A DNA stretch of 64,000 bases from Melioribacter roseus. GTDB taxonomy: Bacteria > Bacteroidota > Ignavibacteria > Ignavibacteriales > Melioribacteraceae. Position numbers and translations under genes: made by a program. The stretch covers positions 80,387-144,386 of the forward strand of contig DYLK01000001.1 in assembly GCA_020722065.1 (NCBI GenBank). The letters are read 5' to 3'. Below, piece after piece: positions 18,422 through 30,300 of the stretch; positions within the stretch are counted from its first letter, which is position 1; each line of letters begins with the position of its first letter. The notes under the pieces are model-generated. The model made no database searches. It had not been told where the DNA came from and was given only the letters and a program-made list of their open reading frames with translations.

Positions 18422-19927
18422 TTGAGGAGAAAAATATTATTAATATTGTTAATTGCGTTTAGCTTCAATTATGCACAAGAAATTGATCATATTTATCATC
18501 TAATTTCTGAGAAAATTGAAGCTGACCAAAAATACTTGAACGTATTTGCAATCAAACTTCCTACAGATAGATTAATAACTATCAAAAATATCCCAAAATT
18601 TACAAAAGGAAATCAACCAATTAATTTTAAAAATGAGGAAGGAATTTCTTATTTCGCACTATTTTTAGGCGAAAGTGTGGAAACCGATTCAATAATTGTT
18701 TTATCAATTTATGAAGAAAAAGACCCGAGTTTATCAGAAAGTGATGAAATGTTTGCAACGGCAAATTCCGCAATTATTTACGATACAACACAATTTTTAT
18801 CTTTTAAGGATGTTCAGGAATTATATTTTTCAAATAGAGATTTCTATAATCAATTTTATAAAATAATTTTTGAAGAAATTGTAATGAATGATGTTGAGCC
18901 AGATTGGTTGTTGCAAGATGGAATTCAAGATGAATCGTTGATGCGAAGTAAAGGTATTTCTGGGAAAAATAATCAGGATTACTTGAATGATGTTTGGGTA
19001 AATTCAGAGCATTTCTATCCAAAACCAATTGTACAATTAAAATCTGGGGGAAGAAAATCAAAAACTGAAACTTCGGAATATTATCTCGATGCAAATTTTA
19101 GCAGAATAACATTCTATCAAAGTGAGTATTTTGCACTTGATAGCAAAAAAATGAATATAATTGGACTTGAATTAACTGCCGAAGATAAAGCACTAAACTT
19201 ATTGCCTTGGCAATCAATGACGATGGCATTTGGTTTACGTACTTTTTTGTCTATTTCAGATGTTGTTCAAAATGTTTATGACGATTTTTTAATTAATGCT
19301 AAAATTTTAGGAAGATTTCGGCTAAATACTTCAGGATTTTATAAAGCTCCTTTCATTTTTAATGAACAACCAAAACTCAACGTAACTTCTGGAATTATTC
19401 TTGAATTAAACACAACACGAGCCTTTGGAATGCCTTTTTTGAATTTTTATTATTCTGGTGGAGTACAAAATTTTTCAAATCCTTATGTATATTTTGGACA
19501 TGGGGATTCAACTTGGTCATATTTTACTACAAATCAGTGGTTCGCAAATATGTCATTTTATTGGAATACTAACGAACTTTTGTATTCAAGATTCAAATTG
19601 GATATTGGTTTAGGAGCTTATGATGTTGTAAAAGCAATCAATTATAATAACTCATTAACAACAAAAAATTCCTATTATCAAATTCAGCCATACTTAGGAT
19701 TTAATTTTACTTTTGTTCCAAACAAAATTGAATTATTCAGTTTGCAAGCCAGATATTTTGATAATGTAATAAAAGGCAATATTTGGTTGAAAATATTAGA
19801 ATTTTCAAAAATTCATACAATACGTTTTCAAGTGAATTTCATTTCTTCTCCATTTTTCAGGAATCAATTTGAATGGGAAAATGACGGTGGTACTTCGGTT
19901 CAACTAAATTATAGATTGGGATTTTAG
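18422..19927 (+). CDS. Outer-membrane beta-barrel protein A2 (paralogue of A1)
   Basis: The protein has 501 residues. The start is a TTG that directly begins a good signal peptide (RRKILLILLIAFSFNYAQ); no ATG fits. The N-terminal domain (about 20-190) and barrel-like C-terminal half match A1 in order and in short motifs, although overall divergence is large, so the duplication is old. The protein ends in NYRLGF, a terminal-aromatic outer-membrane signature. It starts 15 bases after B1, and its stop overlaps the GTG start of B2. Confidence 0.74.
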   Translation: MRRKILLILLIAFSFNYAQEIDHIYHLISEKIEADQKYLNVFAIKLPTDRLITIKNIPKFTKGNQPINFKNEEGISYFALFLGESVETDSIIVLSIYEEKDPSLSESDEMFATANSAIIYDTTQFLSFKDVQELYFSNRDFYNQFYKIIFEEIVMNDVEPDWLLQDGIQDESLMRSKGISGKNNQDYLNDVWVNSEHFYPKPIVQLKSGGRKSKTETSEYYLDANFSRITFYQSEYFALDSKKMNIIGLELTAEDKALNLLPWQSMTMAFGLRTFLSISDVVQNVYDDFLINAKILGRFRLNTSGFYKAPFIFNEQPKLNVTSGIILELNTTRAFGMPFLNFYYSGGVQNFSNPYVYFGHGDSTWSYFTTNQWFANMSFYWNTNELLYSRFKLDIGLGAYDVVKAINYNNSLTTKNSYYQIQPYLGFNFTFVPNKIELFSLQARYFDNVIKGNIWLKILEFSKIHTIRFQVNFISSPFFRNQFEWENDGGTSVQLNYRLGF

Positions 19928-21294
19928 TGAAAAAGATTCTGATATATATTGCCATTTTTTATACAACTATTTTTAGCCAAACTGCAGATTCTACTAAAGC
20001 CGAAAGATTGCTGAAAATTTACCGAAATCTTGAATATAATACATTAGCTTTTAACGACTTAAAAAGTACTTGGGATATTACTGATCCAATTTTAATTCGT
20101 GATATTTTTAATAGATGCATTGTTGTAAATGCACTTAAAATTAATGGTAAAAAGCCAACTTTAGAAGAAATTAAAGAAAGAGCATACGATATTTACGATG
20201 GAAAAGTTTTCATAGAATTGAGAAAAAGGTATTTCGATAACGAAATTGAATTAATGAGATTTTACACAGAATCTAAATTTGATTCTACTAAAGAAGATTA
20301 TTTTTTTGATGAAATTCAAGATAACGTTCAGATAAGGAAAGTTCTTGGTACAAACATTTATGAAGATATTAAAAGTCAATTTTATGCTTTAAATGATTTA
20401 ACAAAAACATATTACGATAATAAAGACGCTTATTCTTTCGATGTAAATCTACAAATGTTTCGCCCTGAACTTATGTTTTATTCAATTACGACAGTAAATA
20501 AAAACAAATTCCTACTTTCTTTTACAGGGAAATGGGGCGAAGATTATATTGTTCAACCAGGTTGGTATTCACCGCACTATATAATTTCATCAAAAATTAC
20601 CTTTATTGATAGAATTACTAATTTTAATCCGCATAAAACCTATTCCTTCGAAGTTGGTGTTGGAGTAACTACCCATCAACCTAATTTAGGGAATTCTATA
20701 GTAAATAATCAATTTTATAGTAGTGGAATTCCGATTTATTTCTCTTTTAACGGAAATCCGTTAACACTTTTCTCGAAAAATTATAATTTGGAAAAATTCA
20801 ATTTCGGACTTTCTTTTGCTTTAGCTTTAACCCAATTTCAAACATCTGACTATGATGTGGATTATTTATCTAAATTTTATTCAAATAGAAATTATTTTAC
20901 TGTGATGGCAGAATATAAAAACTTTTATCATTTTATGGATATTGGTTGGTTAAATGCTGCTGCAGTAATTTCGGGATACGATGTTTATAGTTACTTCCTA
21001 AATCCAAAATACAAGGAATTGCTATTAATTGATGATAAATTCAATTACAATCTTAATCTTGAAACATATTTATCTAACCCAACTGGTTTATTAAGTTACA
21101 AAGCAGGAGCTTTAGTTAACTTTAATTTTTCTGAAGGAACAAGTTATTTAGGAATTAAAACTTTGTTTATGATAACGAACCGTTTCGGTGTCGATTTTAG
21201 ATTTTTTACAGGTTTTGCTTTCAGTGGCGATTTACCATATTATCGCAATTCCACATATCTTCTTGTTTCTCCAATAATTAGGATAAATTACTAG
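19927..21294 (+). CDS. Outer-membrane beta-barrel protein B2 (paralogue of B1)
   Basis: The protein has 455 residues. The GTG start overlaps the A2 stop by one base (TAGTG), which indicates tight coupling. The signal peptide ends near TIFSQ. It shares with B1 the N-terminal NLEYNTLAFNDLK and ELRKRYFDNEIEL segments, PELMF, PGWY and the C-terminal SPIIRINY. It directly precedes the giant surface protein gene with a 46-base gap, so this barrel is the best candidate for a dedicated secretion or anchoring partner of that protein. This is inference from position, as with sprF next to sprB in flavobacteria. Confidence 0.74.
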   Translation: MKKILIYIAIFYTTIFSQTADSTKAERLLKIYRNLEYNTLAFNDLKSTWDITDPILIRDIFNRCIVVNALKINGKKPTLEEIKERAYDIYDGKVFIELRKRYFDNEIELMRFYTESKFDSTKEDYFFDEIQDNVQIRKVLGTNIYEDIKSQFYALNDLTKTYYDNKDAYSFDVNLQMFRPELMFYSITTVNKNKFLLSFTGKWGEDYIVQPGWYSPHYIISSKITFIDRITNFNPHKTYSFEVGVGVTTHQPNLGNSIVNNQFYSSGIPIYFSFNGNPLTLFSKNYNLEKFNFGLSFALALTQFQTSDYDVDYLSKFYSNRNYFTVMAEYKNFYHFMDIGWLNAAAVISGYDVYSYFLNPKYKELLLIDDKFNYNLNLETYLSNPTGLLSYKAGALVNFNFSEGTSYLGIKTLFMITNRFGVDFRFFTGFAFSGDLPYYRNSTYLLVSPIIRINY

Positions 21295-21340
21295 TGATAT
21301 TCATCATTTCATTAAAATATAAAATGAATAATTTCGCATT

Positions 21341-24300
21341 ATGAAACTGAAAATAAACTATATATTATTTTTTATACTTTTGTTAGCTGGCACTGCGTTT
21401 GCACAGAAAACAATTTCAGTTACTTATCCAAATGGAAATGAAAGAATAAAAATTGGTAATACTATTAATATTTTGTGGACAAGTAATCAGGTCGCAAATG
21501 TTAATATTTATCTTTCTTATGATGGTGGCTCAAGTTGGTCGGCAATTGCAACAAATGTACAAGCAAGTTTGGGAAGATACACTTGGTTTATCGATTCAAC
21601 TTCCATAAACCCAAGTCAACAAGCAAAAATTCGCATTTCTGATGTTTCGCAAGCTTCTATTCGAGATGAAAGCAACAATAATTTTACTCTGTCTAAAATC
21701 CATATAAACTATCCATTTTCAGATGAAATAATTCAACGAAATTCTGCAACATCAATAAATTGGGAAACAAGTAACGATATTTCTTTATTAACTTTACAAT
21801 TTTCGGGAAATGGTGGAGATTCATGGCAAACTATTGAAACAAATATCAATAGTTCGAGCGTGAATTCTTACATCTACAATTTTGATGGAAATCCAACGAC
21901 AGAAGCAAGAATTAAAATTTATGACCAATCTGACCCAAGTAATATTTTTTACGAAACTGGAAATTTTACTATTGCTGAATTGGAATTAACATCGCCAAAC
22001 GGTGGCGAAATTCTTGAAGTTGGTGATGTTTTTACAATAACTTGGCAATCTGAAAATATTCCATTCGTAAATTTGGAATATTCAATTGATGGTGGTGATT
22101 GGACTACAATTGAAAATTCAGTAAATGGTGGTTTGCAAAGATATTCGTGGGAAGTGCCCGATGTTCTTTCATCGCAAGTACTTGTAAAAATTAGTAATTC
22201 AGATAATCCTGAAATTTTTGATATTTCCGAATCAGATTTCACTATCGAAAATCTACAAATTGTTGAACCAAATTCAGCTGATTTTTGGGAAATTGGCGAA
22301 ATTGCAAATATTACTTGGAATTCTAATATAAATGGAAATATTGATATTGAACTTTCGATTGATGGCGGAAACACTTTCCCAATCAGTATCGCCGAAAATA
22401 TAGATGCAACTTTAGGTTTTTATCAATATACTGTCCCAAATAATCCAACAAATCTTGCAAGAGTGAGAATTTTGCAAAATTCTCAAACGATTGACGAAAG
22501 TGATGGAGATTTTACAATTGGAGCAATTTCAATACAAAATCCATTAGGTGGCGAAAATTGGGTTGCTGGAACTTACAACACAATTAGTTGGACAAACACT
22601 GAAGGAATTGAAGTTGTTACGATTGATTATTCAACCGATGGTGGAAATAATTGGAATACAATCATAAGTAGTTATTCTACAACTAATTCTGGCGGAAGTT
22701 ATAGTTGGTATATTCCTTATGGAGTTTGGGCAAATTCTGCAATTATTCGTGTGTATGATGCAGTTACTTCGCTTGGAAAAACTACAAATATCTCTAATCC
22801 ATTTTCAATTGCCTCAATTCAAATAACTTCGCCGTTGAATGCAACTATTTATAATTGGGGTGATATTTTACCAATAACTTGGACTGCCAGTCCGAATATT
22901 ACAGATGTTAGAATCGAATATTCAACAGATTGGGGAAATAATTACGTACTAATAGAAAGTGGAATTCCATCAGCAAGTGGGAATTACAATTGGACAATTC
23001 CAAACGGAATTTCTTCTTCTGGGATGAAAATTAGAATCACTGCTGAAGAAAATTCAAACTATTCATCAACGAATGATGGATATTTTACAATTGGGAATGT
23101 ACAACTTCTTACTCCAAATGGTACTGAAGAAATTATTGGCGGAATTTCTTATCCAATCACTTGGACAGCAACAAATAGCGTAGCTTTTATTCGATTAGAA
23201 TATTCTATTGATGGTGGAAATAATTACACAAATATCCCAGGTGCGGCTTTTATTAATGCTGCAGATGGAACATATTATTGGACTGTTCCTTTTATCTTAA
23301 CAACTCAGGCAAGAATTAGAATTTCTGATTCCCAAACTGGGAATTTGGTTGATGCTTCCGATTCTGATTTTTCAATTGGACTTTTACAAATCACAAATCC
23401 AACAAGTGGGCAAGCCTTTTCACCAAATCAAGCTATAAATATTACTTGGAATGCTGAAAATGTTTCGAATGTAACTTTGGAATTTAGCAGCGACGGTGGA
23501 ATTAATTGGGAAACAATTGTTGCAGGAATTGATGCTAATCTTGAAACTTATTCTTGGGAAATCCCAAATTCTTATACTAATAATGCCGTAATTAGAATTA
23601 GCGATTTTGGTAATTCATCTAATTATCAACTTTCTGGATACTTCAGGATTACAAATTTGGAACTAACTTATCCAAATGGCGGGGAAATTTTCCAATCTGG
23701 CAAAGAATATCAAATTACATATAATTATAGTACAGCTACTTCATCAGTCAACTTCGAACTTTCGCTTGATGCCGGTTTGTCTTGGATGCCAATAGAAAGC
23801 AATGTTGCTGCAAACGGAATTTATTCTTGGAATGTTCCAAATGTCGCAACAAATCTCGGAAGAATTAGAATAGTTGACTCACAAAATTCATCAATATTAG
23901 ACGAAAGTGATGCAAATTTTACAATAAAGCAACTTCAAATAACATTCCCGAATGGGGGAAATTACTTTTTAGTTGATAGCAACACTACAATAAATTGGAT
24001 AAGTCAGCAAGTAAATAATATCAAAATCGAGTATTCTACTGATAACGGCGGAATTTGGTACGAAATTGAATCTTCTGTCCCTGCAGCATCTCAATCTTAT
24101 AATTGGATTGTTCCGAATACATCAACTCAACAAGCACTTATTAGATTAACTGATGCAGATTATCCACAATATGATATTGCAGATACTTCAGATAATACTT
24201 TTGAAATAAATCAATTTTATGTTACAAATCCAAATGGCAGCGAAAGCTATGTTGTGAATGAAAATGTTACAATTCAGTGGCACGCTCATCCTTCGGTTGC

Positions 24301-27300
24301 AACTGTCAGATTGGATTATTCAACAAACAACGGAAATTCGTGGGCTTTGATTGCCAACGGAGTTCAAGCTTCGGATTTGGAATATATTTGGAATACGCCA
24401 AATGTTGTTACAACTCAAGCACTTGTAAGAATTGTTAACGAGGCTGATATTGATATTTTTGACATAAGTAACGCTAACTTTTCGATTGGTTCGATAACTT
24501 TAACAAGTCCAAACGGTGGCGAAAAATGGCAACTTGGTTCAACTCAATCTATTCAGTGGCAAAATATTCCTTCAATTTCAAATATTGATATTCTCTTTTC
24601 TGAAGATAATGGTTCAAATTGGACAACAATTGCTTCGAATGTTAATGCAAATTTGGAAAGTTGGGATTGGCTTGTTGATGGAAACACAACAGGGCAAGCA
24701 TTAATTCGGATTCAAAATTCTACAAATTCTGAAGTTTATGATGAATCAGACTCAACTTTTTCTGTTGCAGATATTAATATAACTTCACCAAATGGTGGGG
24801 AAGATTTCCAAACAAATCAAGATTTGGCTATTTTGTGGAATTCTTCAAATGTAAACTTGGTTACAATTCAATATTCAGACAATAACGGTACTGATTGGTT
24901 TGATATTGCTTCTGGCGTTGCTGCTTCAAGCGGTGAATATCATTGGACAATTCCTTTGAATTTGGTTACCACAGATTTATTAATCCGAATTTATGATAAT
25001 GCTTTCCCATCAGTTTTTGATATTTCGGATGCAATTTCTTCTACTCACAGATTAGTTCTAACAACGCCTATAAATGCTGAAGGTTGGACTCGTGGCGAAA
25101 ATTATAATATTGAGTGGGAAGTTGGAAATATCGATAGAATAAACTTGGATTATTCTTTTGACGGCGGCGAAAGTTGGAACTCGATAACTACAAATTATCT
25201 TGCAAGTAATTTATCTTACAATTGGTTGGTGCCAGATACTTTAATTACAAGAGAAGGTTTAATTCGAATTTCTGATACAAATCTTCCAGAAATAAAAGAT
25301 TCAAATGTAACCTATTTTAGAACTGGTAAAATTGAAGTAACTTTGCCAAATTCATCAACTATTGCACAAGGTGGAAGTGTGCAGCAAGTTACTTGGGTTG
25401 CAGATTCCAGCATAACAAATGTGAAGATTGAATATACTGTAGATAATGCAAATTGGTCAGAATTGGAAAGTTCATATACAGCAAGTGTTGGAGTTTATTC
25501 TTTCGTTCTACCAAATACTTCAACTTCAGTAGCAAAAGTTCGAATTACAGATGCAGCACAAAATTCAGATATTTCAGATGAAAGCGATTTCTTCACAATT
25601 AATAATCTTCAGTTAACTTACCCAACTTCTTCATCACTTTGGATGAATGAAAATAGTTATGATATTACTTGGACAAGTTCTAACATAATAAATGTTGGAT
25701 TACAACTTTCGGTTGATAACGGAAATTCGTGGCAAACAATTACAAATTCTACTTCGGCGGCAACAGGAAGCTATTCTTGGTTCGTTCCAGATTCTATAGA
25801 TTCCCGCGAAGTTCGAATTAAAATTTACGATGCCGATAATACTTCTGCTTTTGATAGCTCAGACGCTTTCACAATTGGCTCAATTAAAATAAATTCTCCA
25901 GAATTGTCAGATGTTTGGCAATATAATAGTGATTATCAAATAAAATGGAATTCATCACAAAATCTCGGACAATTACGGTTAGAATATTCCACAGACGGCA
26001 CAAATTGGAATTTTATGTCTTTTGTAAATTCTACAGATAGCGTTTATAATTGGAGAATTACACAAATTCAGCAATCTGCAAGTGTTTATTTGAGATTGTA
26101 TGATTCTGATTCCGACCTGAATTCCGATGATTTTATTTTGGATGTTTCCCCAATTTTTGGAATTGTAAATCTCGATTTGCAAATCCCAGGTTCAACTACT
26201 CAATGGCAAGCAAATTCCACACAACAAATCACTTGGGGAAACTATCCTAATAATGGTTTGCTAAATACTGTTTCATTATTAGTTAGTTGGAATAATGGGA
26301 ATTCGTGGGAAACAATTGCAAATAATGTTAATTATACTGATTATTCTTATGATTGGACAATTCCAGATACAACATCGAACCAAGTTCGAGTAAAAATTGT
26401 AAGTAACGATTATCCAACAATTTCAGATTCGGTTGCTTCTGCTTTTCGAATTAGCGATTTGGAAATTACAAATATTACTACTGAAACCGAATTTCAAGCA
26501 AATAGAAGTAATCAAATAACTTGGGATTATGATTTTGTTAATCGAATTACTTTGAGTTATTCGCTGGATAATGGGAATAATTGGAATACAATTATTCAAA
26601 ATTTGCAAGCAAACACAAATTCTTATAATTGGCAAATTCCAGCTGGAATTTCAACAAATCAAGCAATTATCAGAATATTTGATAGCCAAAACTCGAATAT
26701 CATAAATTTATCAGAAGTTTTTACGATAAAAAATCTTGATTTAACTTCACCAAATGGAAGTGAAACTTGGGATAATGATAATCCTCATTCAATTAATTGG
26801 AATTTTGGATTGGTAAATCGAGTTAATCTTTCATATAGTTTGAATAGTGGACAAACTTGGACAGATATTGTCTTGAATCAAGATGCAACTTTAGGAACTT
26901 ATTCGTGGTTAATTCCAAGTGATTTATCATCTTCTTCGGCTTTGATTAGAATTATCGATTCAGAAAACCCAGAAATTCGCGATTCAAGTCAACAAGTTTT
27001 TAATATCGTGAATTTTGAACTAACAAATCCAGTTGGTGGCGAAAAATGGCAAGTTGGAAAAACTTATCCAATCTCGTGGCAAATTGATAATTCCGTTTCT
27101 TCCGTAAGTTTACAATATTCTATCAATGGTGGAATGAATTGGAATGAAATAGTTGGAAATATTAATCCAAGTACTACAACAACATATAATTGGGAAATTC
27201 CAGCTGGTTCGAGTACAAATCAAGCTCAAATACGAATTTCAGATAATTCAAGTGGAGTTTATTTCGAAAGTGGATTTTTTACAATCGCCGATTTAACAAT

Positions 27301-30300
27301 TCAAACTCCAGCAGTTAGTGAATATATCAATTCGAAATTCAATTACGAAATCACTTGGACATCTAATTACATTGATGACGTCAAAATTCAATATTCAACA
27401 GATAACATAAATTGGAACACGATTGTTGATTCTGTTTCTTCGGCTTTGGGAAGCTATATTTGGGTAATTCCAAGTAGTTTGTCTTCAAATACAACTTATT
27501 TGCAAATAGTTGATATTGATAACGCAAATATTTTCACGAGAATGAATTCTCCATTTACTGTCGGACAAATTGAAGTTACTTCTCCAAATGGCGGTGAAGT
27601 TCTACAAAGTGGACAAACTCACACGATCACTTGGGATTATTCAAGTTCAATTTCAAGATTTAATATAAAATATTCAATTGATAACGGAACAAATTGGGAA
27701 AATATTGCTACAGGAACAACTGCAACTGGAAGTTATGATTGGCTTATTCCAAGTTCGCTTTCTGAAGATAGTATTTTAATTCGAATTTTAGATGCAAATT
27801 CAGGCGGAATAATTGCCGATACTTCTGATTCGTATTTTTCTGTAAACACTCTCGCAATCACTTCGCCTGTTGGAAATGAGAATTTACAAGTCGGCAAAAC
27901 ATTGAATATAACTTGGAATTCTGGAACGAATGTTACGAATGTAGATTTAGAATATATAACTTCATCAAATTTAACTTGGCAGTCAATTGCTTCAAATTTA
28001 ACTGCAAGTGATGAATCATATAGTTGGGTAATTCCAAATATTGCAGATGATAATGTTCGAATTCGGTTAAAATCATCAACAAATTCACAAATTGCAGATA
28101 CTTCAGAGATTTTCCGCATCGCAAATGTATCGATAACAGAACCAAACTCATCAGAGAAATGGCAAGTTGGTGATGTTCACACAATCGAATGGACAAAAAC
28201 ATCGAATGTAAGTTCTGTGAATTTGTATTATCAAACAGAAACAAACGAATGGAAAGAAATTTCGTTAAACTACCAATCTACGAATAATCAATATTTGTGG
28301 ACAATTCCAAATGATGTTTCAGAACACGTAAATATTTTATTGGAAGATGGACAATCAGCAAACATTTTTGATACACTTGAAACGGAAATAGTGATTTCAA
28401 ATCTCGCAATTACAAATCCAACAAATGCAACAAATTGGCAAAGTGGAAAAGTTGGAACAATACGTTGGACAAACTCTGATGATGTTCGCAAAGTTGCGGT
28501 TGAATATTCAATTAATTCTGGAAATAGTTGGGAAGTAATTACAGATTCAGTTTTGGCAACAGACAATCAAATAAATTGGACAATTCCAACAAACGTGAAT
28601 GGAAATTCGATTTTAGTTAGAATGTTTGATATTGATTCGCCAACATTGGACGACACAAGTTCAGCTTTCCGCATCGCAAATGTATCGATAACAGAACCAA
28701 ACTCATCAGAGAAATGGCAAGTTGGTGATGTTCACACAATCGAATGGACAAAAACATCGAATGTAAGTTCTGTGAATTTGTATTATCAAACAGAAACAAA
28801 CGAATGGAAAGAAATTTCGTTAAACTACCAATCTACGAATAATCAATATTTGTGGACAATTCCAAATGATGTTTCAGAACACGTAAATATTTTATTGGAA
28901 GATGGACAATCAGCAAACATTTTTGATACACTTGAAACGGAAATAGTGATTTCAAATCTCGCAATTACAAATCCAACAAATGCAACAAATTGGATTGCAG
29001 GAACAACTCAAAATATTAATTGGACAAAGACTTCAGACATCAGAAAAATTGCAGTGTTTTATTCGATAGATAATGGAAATAATTGGATTACAATTTCAGA
29101 TTCTACAAATTCAGGCGGTACTTTGGAGTGGAATATCCCGAGTTCAATTTCAAGTGATTTAGTGAAAATTAGAATAAATGATATCGATTTCCCTGAAGTT
29201 AATGATACTTCGGAAGTTTTTTCTATTTCAAGTGCTTCTTTAAGTTTAATTTCACCAAATGGAAATGCTTTTTGGCAAGTTGGGAAAGAATATCAAATTA
29301 GTTGGACAGCAACTTCAAATATTTCTTTAATTAATTTGTATTATTCGTTAGATGGCGGTAATAATTGGACACTTGCCACTTCAAATTTGGCTGCTTCATT
29401 GCAAAATTATCAATTTGAACCAACTTCGGGAATGATTTCAGATTCATTCAAAGTGAAAATTGAAGATGCAACGAATACTTTTCTTTCTGATAGCAGCAGT
29501 AATAATAATTTTGTTCGTGATATTAAAATTTTGTCTCCACAACTTGGCGAACATTTGCAAGCAAACCGAAATGAAGAAATTACGTGGCAAAATTCAGTAA
29601 ATGTTACAAATGTTTTAATCCAATATTCTGCTGATGGAACAAACTGGGTTACTTTGCCAAATACTCCAATTGCAAGCAACACTTCTCCTTATAATTGGCT
29701 TGTTTCGAATATTCCAACAACTTCTGGTAGAATTCGTATTTCTGATGCACAAAGTAATTTTGCAATTGTTGATACTTCAGATATATTTTCTGTGAGTTCA
29801 TTAACATTTTTAACACCAAATTCCTACGATATTTATCAAAATGGCGATTCAGTTCGGTTTACTTGGCAAAATAGTTCGGATATTCAATCTCTTCAATTTT
29901 CCTATTCGTATGACCGAACAAATTGGAATTTGATTGATAATCAGCCAATTTCATCTTCATTAAGTGAATATTGGTGGAATATTGACGAAAGTATTTGTGG
30001 CGATTCTGTTTGGTTCAAAATATTTGATTCTAATTATCCTTCTGTATATGATAGCTCAACAACTGCAATTAGTGTTGAACAAATTCAAGTGATTTCACCA
30101 AATTCAGATGATAATTGGCAAGTGAATACAAATCACATTATAAGTTGGACAACTTGCAACGTCGATTCAATTTCGATAAAATATAGTACAAACGGTGGAA
30201 ATTCTTGGTTTAAAATTGCTGATTCAATTGATGCAAATTCTGTAAATTCATACACTTGGCGTGTTCCAAATATTGAAACAGATTCAGCTTTAATAAAAAT

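Noticed and set aside
15478-21294. Assignment of the barrel proteins to PorP/SprF
   Set aside because: They are 455-515 residues rather than about 300-330 and lack motifs I would expect; only the position next to a giant adhesin is similar.
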